A DNA stretch of 36,592 nucleotides from Gammaproteobacteria bacterium (GTDB lineage Bacteria > Pseudomonadota > Gammaproteobacteria > Steroidobacterales > Woeseiaceae), in contig JAOUGX010000028.1 of assembly GCA_029865385.1 (NCBI GenBank), positions 1 through 36,592 on the forward strand, given 5' to 3'. Positions 25,654 to 33,376 of the stretch are shown in pieces (positions within the stretch are counted from its first letter, which is position 1; every line of letters starts with the position of its first letter). The notes beneath the pieces are model-generated. The model had not been told where the DNA came from, ran no database searches, and worked only from the letters and a program-made list of their open reading frames with translations. Both the position numbers and the translations under genes were made by a program.

Positions 25654-26619
25654 ATGCCAGCTTCACCCATAGTCATCGCTCATCGGGGCGCATCGGGCTA
25701 CCTGCCGGAACATACCCAGGAGGCGAAAGCGCTGGCCTATGCCATGGGCGCGGACTTTCTCGAGCAGGATGTTGTCGCCTCACGGGATGACCAACTCATC
25801 GTGTCGCACGACATTCATCTCGATCGCGTGAGCGATGTGGCAAGCCGTTTTCCGGACCGACATCGCGATGACGGCCGATTCTACGTCCGCGACTTCGAGC
25901 TGCAGGAGTTGCAGACGCTGAACATCCACGAGCGCCTGAACGATGACGGGAGCGCCGCTGCGTTTCCTGGTCGATTTCCGCTGCACAAGGGGCGATTCCG
26001 CATCGTGACCCTTGCCCAGGAGATCGAGATGATCCAGGGCATGAATCGCGCGACCGGTCGCAACGTCGGCATATATCCCGAGATCAAGGCACCGGCATGG
26101 CATCGTGCCGAAGGTGTCGATGTATCCGCATTGCTGCTGGCAATGCTGGATGATTACGGTTATCGCTCCGCGGCCGATCCCGTTTTCGTGCAATGTTTCG
26201 ACGCTGCCGAAGTTCGGCGACTGAAAAACGAGCTTGATTGTCAGCTGCCACTTATCCAGCTGATAGGCGAAAACAGCTGGGCCGAATCCGATACGGATTA
26301 CGACTACCTCCGGAGTGAAGCTGGGCTCAGGGAGATTGCGGCGACCGCGATCGGTATCGGACCCTGGATCGGTCAGCTTTACACTCTCGCCAATATTGAC
26401 GGCCAACCGGTTTCTACCGGCCTGGTCAAGTTGGCACAACAGCTGGGCCTCGCCGTGCACCCGTACACCTTCAGGGCCGACGCGGTACCGCCCGGTTTTG
26501 CGAGTTACGCGGCGCTGGTGCAGTGGTTTGTCCTGGAATTGAAAGTCGACGGCCTGTTTACCGATTTTGCCGACAAGACGCTGGAGGCTTTGCAGCTGCG
26601 GCCTCTTGCGAGGAGCTGA
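25654..26619 (+). CDS. glpQ: Glycerophosphodiester phosphodiesterase (cytosolic)
   Basis: A 321-residue GDPD-family TIM barrel that hydrolyses glycerophosphodiesters to glycerol-3-phosphate and an alcohol. Catalytic elements: AHRGASGYLPEHT (His and Glu), FLEQDVVASRDDQLIVSHD (metal Glu/Asp and second His), and YPEIKAP (metal Glu). The insert containing RFPDRHRDDGRFYVRDF is typical of GlpQ rather than UgpQ. Unlike E. coli GlpQ there is no signal peptide, so it should act in the cytoplasm. PEHT replaces the usual PENT. The 49-base spacing suggests co-transcription with the TIR-like gene. Confidence 0.92.
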   Translation: MPASPIVIAHRGASGYLPEHTQEAKALAYAMGADFLEQDVVASRDDQLIVSHDIHLDRVSDVASRFPDRHRDDGRFYVRDFELQELQTLNIHERLNDDGSAAAFPGRFPLHKGRFRIVTLAQEIEMIQGMNRATGRNVGIYPEIKAPAWHRAEGVDVSALLLAMLDDYGYRSAADPVFVQCFDAAEVRRLKNELDCQLPLIQLIGENSWAESDTDYDYLRSEAGLREIAATAIGIGPWIGQLYTLANIDGQPVSTGLVKLAQQLGLAVHPYTFRADAVPPGFASYAALVQWFVLELKVDGLFTDFADKTLEALQLRPLARS

Positions 26620-26689
26620 ATCCGGCTCCGGATACGCGGCAGCCGGACGCGACGGGGGCGGGCGGTCCGCGGCAAGGGTACAGGATACG

Positions 26690-26752
26690 TGATAATAAAA
26701 AAGATTAATAAAATATTCTAAAATATTGATTTAAAACAATAAAAATAGACAT
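26690..26752. promoter_or_regulatory. AT-rich tract upstream of the coiled-coil gene
   Basis: The 254-base gap between glpQ and the coiled-coil gene contains about 60 bases that are almost purely A and T, in sharp contrast to the surrounding GC-rich sequence. It includes two direct copies of AAAATATT (two bases apart) and a TTTAAAAC stretch. A small hairpin CCTGC/GCAGG with a four-base loop follows at 26764-26777. No convincing -35/-10 pair could be fixed. It may be an UP-element, a nucleoid-protein site or a scar of inserted DNA. Confidence 0.35.
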
Positions 26753-26873
26753 TTGCAGCCCCCTGCCATCGCAGGCGACAAGGCCAGCGATACAGGATTG
26801 AGAACTCGGTCCTTTTACTGAGGGCAAAACTGCATAATCTAGGACGTTGCCAAGAAATCGAAGGACAACTGGC

Positions 26874-27401
26874 ATGTTCATGGAGGCCCCTGAAACCCTG
26901 TTGTACGCGACCGTTGCGGCGTTCGTGTTGGGGTGGCTTGTGGCCAAAATCGGGTCGTATTTCGGCAATAAGGTTGCCGCCAAGAACAGGGATCCGCGCG
27001 ATGACCGGATCCGATCCCTGGAGGCAGAACTTCGGGTGGCCAAGAGTGACGCGGAGAAGAACAAGGATGAGCTTGCCAATCGCGGCAAGGACCTTACCGA
27101 TTCGAACAAGTCGATTGCAGAGCGCGATGCCACGATCGAAAAGCTGCATGTCGAGGTCGAAAGGCTACGCAAGGACCTGAAAGAGTCGGTCAAAAAAACC
27201 CGAGAGTTGAGGGCGGAATTGTCTGACAGAGCCACCGAAAACCTGCGCTCCGAAGTCAAATTGCGAGAAGTGGAAACCGAGTTGTCAGTGGCACAGGCTT
27301 CGACCGACATGATCGCAACCGGTGTACTCGACTACTCGGTTGCCCCGGGTGAAGAGGATTCAGACAAGCCCCGGGCTCAGGTGGCGAAAGGCCGAAACTG
27401 A
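26874..27401 (+). CDS. Membrane-anchored coiled-coil protein, function unknown
   Basis: A 175-residue protein. One N-terminal membrane segment (about 8-27, LLYATVAAFVLGWLVAKIG) is followed by a long charged coiled coil (about 40-145) rich in Lys, Glu and Arg with heptad-like leucines, and a short acidic tail. ATG 26874 is chosen because AAGGA lies eight bases upstream; the open frame reaches back to 26847 without a ribosome site. The layout resembles small envelope or division-associated proteins such as ZapG/YhcB, but no family signature is seen and I do not assign it. It is separated from the mbn genes by 78 bases and may not belong to them. Confidence 0.75.
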   Translation: MFMEAPETLLYATVAAFVLGWLVAKIGSYFGNKVAAKNRDPRDDRIRSLEAELRVAKSDAEKNKDELANRGKDLTDSNKSIAERDATIEKLHVEVERLRKDLKESVKKTRELRAELSDRATENLRSEVKLREVETELSVAQASTDMIATGVLDYSVAPGEEDSDKPRAQVAKGRN

Positions 27402-27479
27402 CCTTCGCCCCCCCCATCGGGCTTACACTAGCGCATTGAGATTTCGCCGCCGCCAAGGGCCCATCCGCCTGTTTCGCGC

Positions 27480-28310
27480 ATGCAAGTTACCAATAAAGCA
27501 TTGATTTTCATAATTATTTCGGGCTTATTGCTCGTTAGCGCTTGCGCCGAGCGTACGCAACCTGTCGAACTCCGTTTTGCCGCCGTTTATGGCAACGCTG
27601 ACGTTTCCTGCCGTGTGCCGGCCGGTAATGTGCAGCTGACCGATCTCAGGTTCTTCGTCCACGACATTTCCTTGATAGACGATTCAGGCAACGCATCGCC
27701 CGTGCAGTTGCTGGATGACGATACCTGGCAGAACAGTCGGGTCGCGCTGCTCGATTTTGAGGACGGCCAGGGTAGCTGCCTGAACGGCAGCGCGGCTACC
27801 AATACCTCGGTTCGCGGCAAGGTTCGTGCCGCGACAGGCGGTGGATCCTATCGCGGCGTGACTTTCACGGTGGGCGTTCCCGACGATGCAAATCACGGCG
27901 ACCCGATGATAGCTTCGCCGCCGCTCGATCAGCTGTCGATGCACTGGCATTGGCTGAGCGGGTATAAATTCCTGAGGGCAGGTGTCACAGGCGACACAGA
28001 CAGCTTCTGGATTCACCTTGGAAGCAGCCATTGTGACGGCAGTATCGGTGCCGGCATACGTTGCAACTCGCCGAACCGGGTCATAGTCAGGATCGAGAAA
28101 TTCGATCCACAGAAAGAGCGGGTCGCCCTCGACTTGCAAGAACTCTTTGCGGGCATCAGCCTGCAGGACGGTGTCCATTCCGACTGCTCATCCGGACCTG
28201 CGGAGCACGACTGTGCCGCACCATTCCTCGCGCTTGGCATCCCGTTCGGACACAGCCAATCTTTGCAGGAGCCGCAATCCACCGTATTCAAGAGCGTCTT
28301 GGCACGATGA
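27480..28310 (+). CDS. mbnP: MbnP-family copper-binding lipoprotein (metallo-mystery pair, four-Cys protein)
   Basis: A 276-residue secreted lipoprotein. The signal peptide ends in a lipobox LVSAC, giving the lipidated Cys22. The mature part has the MbnP hallmarks: LRFFVHDISLID, LLDFEDGQGSC, YRGVTFTVGVP, and the motif LSMHWHWLSGYKFLR, plus six further cysteines (VSC, GSC, SHC, IRC, SDC, HDC). In the characterised pair from a methanotroph, the partner MbnH converts a tryptophan of MbnP to kynurenine and this creates the copper site; the Trp of MHWHW is the obvious candidate region here. Its stop overlaps the partner gene as ATGA. No methanobactin precursor or mbnB/C genes are seen, so it belongs to the larger, non-methanobactin set. 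Confidence 0.88.
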   Translation: MQVTNKALIFIIISGLLLVSACAERTQPVELRFAAVYGNADVSCRVPAGNVQLTDLRFFVHDISLIDDSGNASPVQLLDDDTWQNSRVALLDFEDGQGSCLNGSAATNTSVRGKVRAATGGGSYRGVTFTVGVPDDANHGDPMIASPPLDQLSMHWHWLSGYKFLRAGVTGDTDSFWIHLGSSHCDGSIGAGIRCNSPNRVIVRIEKFDPQKERVALDLQELFAGISLQDGVHSDCSSGPAEHDCAAPFLALGIPFGHSQSLQEPQSTVFKSVLAR

Positions 28311-29467
28311 AAACAGCGTTCTCGGCGGCAGCCGGTTTCCTGCTGACGGCATTCTTGATCTGGTATGTGACGGAAGTGCCTGCGACCTACGAATGGCAAT
28401 TGCCGGCATCCTATCCGCAGCCGCCGGTTCCAGTGGACAATCCGATGAGCGAGACCAAGGTTACGCTTGGCAGACGCTTGTTTTACGATCGGCGTTTGTC
28501 AGTCAACGGTTCATTCTCCTGCGCGAGCTGCCACCGACAGTCGCTGGCATTTACCGACGGTTTGGCCCGATCCGTTGGCGCTACAGGAGAGCTGCATCCC
28601 CGTAGCTCGATGTCGCTTGTCAATGCCGCTTACGCATCGCGACTGACCTGGGCCAATCCGCTGCTGGACCGGCTGGAGTTTCAGGCTTTGACTCCGCTGT
28701 TTGCGGAAATACCGGTGGAAATGGGAATGTCAGGGCGGGACGAACAGATTGTCGAACTGCTGAAGGCCGACGTTCACTATCGCGAGCTGCTGCCGATAGC
28801 GTTTCCCGGCGACGCAGATCCGTTTTCGCTGTTGAACGCATTGCGCGCAATCGCAAGTTTCATTCGCAGTATCGTATCGTTCGATTCTCCGTACGACAGA
28901 TTCCTGCACGGCGATCCTTCGGCGATGTCGAAGTCGGCATTGCGCGGCCTGGATCTGTTTTTTTCTGAAAAGATCGAGTGCTTTCATTGCCATGGCGGAT
29001 ATCATTTCACCGACAGCAGCACGCATGCCGACGCCTCGGTAGAGAGTGTCGGATTTCACAACAATGGTCTTTACAACATCGACGGCAACGGTGCGTACCC
29101 GCCGGATAACACAGGGTTGTTCGATGTAACCGGGGAACGACGCGACATGGGGCGATTCAAGGCACCGACGTTGAGAAATATCGCCGTTACTGCACCGTAT
29201 ATGCACGACGGCAGCATCGCTACGCTGCAAGAAGTTATTCGGCATTACGAAGCCGGCGGACGCCTTATAGAACAAGGCGAAAGAGCAGGGGACGGGCGTC
29301 GAAATCCGTATAAGTCCACGTTTGTCAAAGGTTTTTCCTTGACGGATGCCGAACGGGAGGATTTGCTCGCATTTCTTAACGCGTTGACAGACCAGACGGT
29401 CCTGACAGATCCGGTCTTTGCTGACCCCTTCACAGTAACGGAAATCCCGACCGGCGGTCCGAATTAG
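28307..29467 (+). CDS. mbnH: MbnH-family di-haem peroxidase-like enzyme (partner of MbnP)
   Basis: A 386-residue periplasmic c-type cytochrome of the CcpA/MauG superfamily. An N-terminal membrane or signal segment (about 5-22) precedes two haem-binding motifs, CASCH (near residue 68) and CFHCH (near 226). Further motifs are GRRLFYDRRLS, HTRDE-like surroundings, FKAPTLRNIAVTAPYMHDG and an acidic GGRLIEQGERAGDGR loop. MbnH uses peroxide to oxidise a Trp of MbnP. ATG 28307 overlaps the mbnP stop (ATGA); a longer frame from 28061 is inside mbnP and is rejected. Classical CcpA peroxidase is the alternative, but the pairing with MbnP decides it. Confidence 0.88.
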   Translation: MKTAFSAAAGFLLTAFLIWYVTEVPATYEWQLPASYPQPPVPVDNPMSETKVTLGRRLFYDRRLSVNGSFSCASCHRQSLAFTDGLARSVGATGELHPRSSMSLVNAAYASRLTWANPLLDRLEFQALTPLFAEIPVEMGMSGRDEQIVELLKADVHYRELLPIAFPGDADPFSLLNALRAIASFIRSIVSFDSPYDRFLHGDPSAMSKSALRGLDLFFSEKIECFHCHGGYHFTDSSTHADASVESVGFHNNGLYNIDGNGAYPPDNTGLFDVTGERRDMGRFKAPTLRNIAVTAPYMHDGSIATLQEVIRHYEAGGRLIEQGERAGDGRRNPYKSTFVKGFSLTDAEREDLLAFLNALTDQTVLTDPVFADPFTVTEIPTGGPN

Positions 29468-29534
29468 GCGGCGATGGCGCTAGAATGGCCACCTTTGAAG
29501 AAACTCCCAACAAAAATAAGCAAGGAGAGTTGTC

Positions 29535-30083
29535 ATGAGCATACTTGATCTGTGGATGCCCATTCTGGTGTCTTCTGTGCTGGTATGGATACTCAGCGCC
29601 ATGGTCTGGATGGTTTTCGGCTGGCACAAATCGGACTACAGCCAAACACGCGACGAACAGGCCGCACGTGCGGCGTTAAAGGGCTTGAGTCCCGGGATGT
29701 ACACCGTTCCGTATTGCGCCGACCAGAAGGATATGGCGAAGCCGGAAATGCAGCAAAAAATGCATGAAGGGCCGGTGGCGTACGTTACCGTTGTGCCGTC
29801 GGGAATGCCGAAAATGGGTGGCAAGCTCATTGCGTCCTTCTTGTACAACGTATTCGTCGGTGTGCTCTGCGCATATTTCGTTACTCGCACGCTCGCCGCC
29901 GATGCAAGTTACCTGGCGGTATTCCGCGTGGCCGGGACGGTGGCATTCGTGGCCTACGGCGTGGCCTATATTCAGGAGTGCATCTGGTTCGGTCGGCCGA
30001 TAGGCGTGACGATGAAGAATATGCTGGATGCCTTGTTGTATGGTCTCGTAACCGGCGGCGCATTCGGCTGGCTCGTCACATGA
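29535..30083 (+). CDS. Conserved-looking small membrane protein, function unknown
   Basis: A 182-residue inner-membrane protein. It has one hydrophobic segment at the N-terminus (about 6-28) and three more in the C-terminal half (about 98-116, 126-148, 160-180), with a soluble loop between that contains GMYTVPYCADQKDM and YVTVVPSGMPKMG. The Shine-Dalgarno GGAGA is well placed before ATG 29535. It follows mbnH by 67 bases on the same strand and could be co-transcribed. No family is recognised. A weak interrupted hairpin lies downstream at 30117-30149. Confidence 0.75.
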   Translation: MSILDLWMPILVSSVLVWILSAMVWMVFGWHKSDYSQTRDEQAARAALKGLSPGMYTVPYCADQKDMAKPEMQQKMHEGPVAYVTVVPSGMPKMGGKLIASFLYNVFVGVLCAYFVTRTLAADASYLAVFRVAGTVAFVAYGVAYIQECIWFGRPIGVTMKNMLDALLYGLVTGGAFGWLVT

Positions 30084-30252
30084 AAAAGCAATGACCGATT
30101 GATTTGAGAGTTTTGCTACCGGCATGGCTTCGCGACCTATGAAGCGGTAAGACGTTACGGCGCGTACAATTATCAGGACAAATCCAGCAGCTATTGCGAA
30201 TACCGTTAGCTAAGATGCCGCTTTGGTTCAGAACCGGCTTTCAGCAATCCGC

Positions 30253-31590
30253 ATGTCATCTCCTGCACCGTTGATCAGCAGCGAAAGCCTCATCGCCGAG
30301 GTTATCGATAACGGCGAGATCAGCGGGCAGCAGTTGCTCGTGATCTGTCTATGCATGTTCCTGAACATGCTGGATGGTTTTGACATTACCGCCATGGCAA
30401 TCGTCGGGCACGCCGTATCCGGCGAACTTTCGCTTCCGCCGGACCTTCTCGGCTGGATTTTCAGTTGCGCATTGGCCGGGATGATGGCCGGTGCGATGTT
30501 TCTTGCGCCGCTGGCCGATGTCATTGGCCGGCGCTCGCTGATCATTATCAGTATTGCCCTGGTTGCGGCCTCGATACTGCTGACCGCACTGGCAACGTCT
30601 TTTTTCGAATTCCTCTCTCTTCGTTTTGTGTCCGGCCTCGGCGCCGGCGCCATGTTGGCAACGCAGGCGGCCCTTGCCGCCGAATACAGCCCCGAGAGGG
30701 TTCGCTCTTTGTCCGTTGCGATCGTGGTTGCGGGCTATCCGGCCGGGGCACTGCTGACTTCTGTCGTGGCCGCCTGGGTCATGCCCGAATACGGCTGGCG
30801 GGGCATGTTCTGGTTCGGGGGAGGGGTGACACTGACGATGGGATTTGTCGCCTGGTTACTCATTCCGGAGTCGCTGAAATTCCTTATCGAACGGCGCCCG
30901 CCCGGTGCGCTGGAGCGGGTCAACCGGATTCTGAGCAAACTGGATCGAGCCCCTGTCGAATCGATGCCGCGTATAGCTCCGGGCGCCGCAAAATCGCAGC
31001 GCGGCGCAATCGAGAGCATGTGGCAGCTGCTGGGTAAACAGCATCGTATCCTGACGCTTACGCTGTGGCTCACGTTCTTCCTGTGCTTTGCCGCGCTGTA
31101 CTTCCTGATGAGCTGGATCCCGTTGCTCATGCAGGCTTCGGGCTATTCAGAGGCCGACGGGCGGCAGTCCTTTTTCCTGTTCAACCTGGGCGGCGTGATT
31201 GGCATATTCATCATGGGGATACTGTCGCTGCGCCTGAAACTCACGAACGTGGTTTTCACCTTGCTGGTAGGCGCTTCGATCGGAATGGCAGTATTCGCAG
31301 CAGTTCCTGGCCGAATTTCCCTGTTGTTGCCGATAATTTTTGTTATCGGCTTGCTGCAGCAAGGCGGATTCACGGGGCTCTACAGTGTCGCCGCGAAAGC
31401 CTATCCGACGGAGCTTCGCAGCACGGGCATCGGCTGGGCTATCGGCTTGGGCCGTTTCGGCGCAGTGGTTGGACCTGCGGCGGCCGGTTACCTGATTGAC
31501 GCGGGCTTCGACATGTCCACGAATTTCTATGTGTTTGCGATTCCAATGGCGATCGGGGGCCTGATCGCGTATCGGCTGAATATCCGATAG
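30253..31590 (+). CDS. MFS transporter, aromatic acid:H+ symporter (AAHS)-like
   Basis: A 445-residue twelve-helix transporter. The first helix carries the DGFDITAMA motif typical of the AAHS group (PcaK, BenK), which takes up benzoate- or 4-hydroxybenzoate-like acids with protons. The loop between helices 2 and 3 has APLADVIGRRSL (MFS motif A), and PESLKFLIERRPP follows helix 6. ATG 30253 starts just before a soluble N-terminal stretch of about 25 residues; the frame extends to a TTG at 30223 with no support. No aromatic degradation genes are near, so the substrate remains open. Confidence 0.87.
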   Translation: MSSPAPLISSESLIAEVIDNGEISGQQLLVICLCMFLNMLDGFDITAMAIVGHAVSGELSLPPDLLGWIFSCALAGMMAGAMFLAPLADVIGRRSLIIISIALVAASILLTALATSFFEFLSLRFVSGLGAGAMLATQAALAAEYSPERVRSLSVAIVVAGYPAGALLTSVVAAWVMPEYGWRGMFWFGGGVTLTMGFVAWLLIPESLKFLIERRPPGALERVNRILSKLDRAPVESMPRIAPGAAKSQRGAIESMWQLLGKQHRILTLTLWLTFFLCFAALYFLMSWIPLLMQASGYSEADGRQSFFLFNLGGVIGIFIMGILSLRLKLTNVVFTLLVGASIGMAVFAAVPGRISLLLPIIFVIGLLQQGGFTGLYSVAAKAYPTELRSTGIGWAIGLGRFGAVVGPAAAGYLIDAGFDMSTNFYVFAIPMAIGGLIAYRLNIR

Positions 31591-31591
31591 G

Positions 31592-31672
31592 GGTGCTCTG
31601 GTCTTGGTCAGTCCATTTGTAATTTAACATAATATACATTATACGCATAAGGGGCAGCACCAAGGGCCAGAG
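31592..31672. repeat. Imperfect inverted repeat with AT-rich centre downstream of the MFS gene
   Basis: Immediately after the MFS stop codon, CTCTGGTCTTGGT (31596-31608) pairs with ACCAAGGGCCAGAG (31659-31672) with one extra base. A second, overlapping pairing is possible between GGTGCT (31592-31597) and AGCACC (31656-31661), so the two stems compete. The 50-base centre is AT-rich and contains a small palindrome, ATAATATACATTAT. It could be a folded 3' end, a switch between alternative RNA structures, or a short MITE-like element. No flanking duplication was found. Confidence 0.45.
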
Positions 31673-31772
31673 GGCAAGCCCGGATTCCGCGGACCATTCC
31701 GTATTGGCAGTATCGTTACAATAGTCGCCAGCTAGCGGAAGGCTTCACCAAGGCAGATGGAAATCCGGGCAA

Positions 31773-32975
31773 ATGCGCAAACGTAAGGCTGCACGTCAAA
31801 GAAATTCGCGGGCCAGCCCATCGGCGGCGAGCGCCCCGAGGTCGAACCGCCCGTTCCGCTTTTACGACAACCGGCAAAAGTACCTGGCATTCGTCAATAC
31901 CTGTAATGAGAAATGGGTTGTCGCCGAGCGTGCGGCGAGCGAGCTGGCCCATGTTCGTCCTACTCCGCCGGCCGTCAGGCTTTTCGATGCCGGCATGGGC
32001 GACGGATCCGTGCTCAGCCATACCCTGCGCGCCATGCATCAGCGTTTTCCGACACAGCCCTTTTATGTCGTCGGCAAGGAAATCAGCCTCGAAGACATAC
32101 GGCTCAGCCTGGCGAAGCTGCCGGACCGCTTTGTGGAACACCCGGCAAGCGTCATCATTTTTACCAACCTCTACTATCGTGAAGCGCCGTGGCTCCAGCC
32201 TGGTGACCCGGGCAATGTGGCCGCGATGAACTGGAAGACGGTCGAACTCGAGGGAAACTCCGCCTACGAATACGGCCATCAGCTCGATGCGCTGGACGAA
32301 TTCCTGGTGAGCGCGTGGCAAGCCAAGGCCAGCGCGAAATCGGGTAATCCCTTGTACGTACGGCCGTCAGTTCTGATCATGTATCGCAAAGATCACCGAT
32401 TCACGCTGGATTCCGTTATTCCGCGCCAGGGGAAGGCTGTCGCGAACTACGATCTCTCCATCGCGTCGCAACCGTGGCGCGCGCGAATGGACGCCGCCTT
32501 CAAGGTCAAATACGTGCTGCTGCCTCTCATTCGAAGTCTGGCGCCGGGCGGAAGAATGCTGGCAGTGCAATCCTTCGGTCAGGACCCGGGATTGGAAATC
32601 GTGCAGGAAATCTGGCCGGACGAGGACCCGTTTCAGGTCGATCGTCATCAACTGATCAAGGCGTTGAAAGCTGAACTGAAAAAGGATGCGCGAAGCTTCA
32701 CAATCGATTCACAACCGGATTCCAAAGCGTTGTTCCAATACAAGATGCACACGTTGCCGGAAGAACTGGAAGACAGCATTGGCACGTCCACGCTGTTTGC
32801 GGCATGGAACGCTGCGATATACGTGGCTCAGATCGAAGACCAGAAGCTGGAATTGGCTTTGGCCTCAACCAAATACCTGGAGGCCACGGCGCGCATACTG
32901 CACAAGCACAACGGCCTGTGGTTCAACGACGAGAGCTTCGTCGTTTCCCGCCACACTGCTGCACCAAGTGGCTAG
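31773..32975 (+). CDS. Putative class I SAM-dependent methyltransferase, basic N-terminus
   Basis: A 400-residue protein. The first 28 residues are very basic and rich in Arg, Ser and Ala, and probably disordered. From about residue 68, VRLFDAGMGDGSVLSH resembles motif I of class I methyltransferases, and YVVGKEISLEDIRLSL supplies the acidic residue after strand 2. Later, LLPLIRSLAPGGRMLAVQSFG resembles the motif IV-V region with the usual PGG. The rest is unfamiliar. EgtD-like histidine methyltransferases have a comparable size, but I see no decisive signature. Its TAG shares a CTAG palindrome with the stop of the convergent DUF1428 gene. Substrate unknown. Confidence 0.65.
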   Translation: MRKRKAARQRNSRASPSAASAPRSNRPFRFYDNRQKYLAFVNTCNEKWVVAERAASELAHVRPTPPAVRLFDAGMGDGSVLSHTLRAMHQRFPTQPFYVVGKEISLEDIRLSLAKLPDRFVEHPASVIIFTNLYYREAPWLQPGDPGNVAAMNWKTVELEGNSAYEYGHQLDALDEFLVSAWQAKASAKSGNPLYVRPSVLIMYRKDHRFTLDSVIPRQGKAVANYDLSIASQPWRARMDAAFKVKYVLLPLIRSLAPGGRMLAVQSFGQDPGLEIVQEIWPDEDPFQVDRHQLIKALKAELKKDARSFTIDSQPDSKALFQYKMHTLPEELEDSIGTSTLFAAWNAAIYVAQIEDQKLELALASTKYLEATARILHKHNGLWFNDESFVVSRHTAAPSG

Positions 32976-33334
32976 AGCTGGACGATCGTTTTAAATCCGC
33001 CCCAGATCAAGCGCTTGCCGTCGAATGGCATGGACTTGGGATTCATCATGCTGGCCAGACGGGGATCTTTCATCACCTTGGCATTGACGCGATCCCGATG
33101 TTTCCTCGATTTGTATACTATCCAGGAGAAAACAACGGTCTCGCCCCGTTTCATTTTGACGCTTTGCGGGAATGAGGTCAGCTTGCCGGGTTTGACATCA
33201 TCGGCGGCACATTCGATGTACTCCAGTGCACCGTGTTCCCGCCAGACCTTGCCGGCCTTACGCGAGATCCGCTTGTAGGCGTCCAGATTTTTTTTTGGCA
33301 CCGGAACAACGAAGCCATCAACGTACTTGCCCAT
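32972..33334 (-). CDS. DUF1428 family protein
   Basis: A 120-residue protein of the DUF1428 (YbaA-like) family, a small dimeric alpha-beta barrel fold. Hallmarks: YVDGFVVPVPKKNLDAY at the start, WREHGALEYIEC, ETVVFSWIVYKSRKHRD and a terminal MPFDGKRLIWGGF. Its biochemical role is unknown across the family. The stop is TAG within a CTAG shared with the convergent methyltransferase-like gene. ABC permease genes lie upstream on the same strand, 42 bases away. Confidence 0.9.
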   Translation of the reverse strand: MGKYVDGFVVPVPKKNLDAYKRISRKAGKVWREHGALEYIECAADDVKPGKLTSFPQSVKMKRGETVVFSWIVYKSRKHRDRVNAKVMKDPRLASMMNPKSMPFDGKRLIWGGFKTIVQL

Positions 33335-33376
33335 CGTAACACTCCCCTTCTTGACGGAAATGAAGTCGAACTGATC

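Noticed and set aside
25780-26460. Minus-strand frame of 226 codons
   Set aside because: It is opposite glpQ, whose active-site motifs are complete.
25135-26619. Thoeris anti-phage system
   Set aside because: Thoeris needs a ThsA effector with ThsB; no such gene is present and the expected catalytic Glu appears replaced, so a defence call is not supported.
27480-29467. Methanobactin operon
   Set aside because: Only the MbnP/MbnH pair is present; no precursor peptide, MbnB or MbnC can be seen.
30117-30149. Interrupted hairpin (TACC, GCTTC / GAAGC, GGTA) after the small membrane gene
   Set aside because: The stem is broken by a six-base bulge and has no T tract; likely chance.
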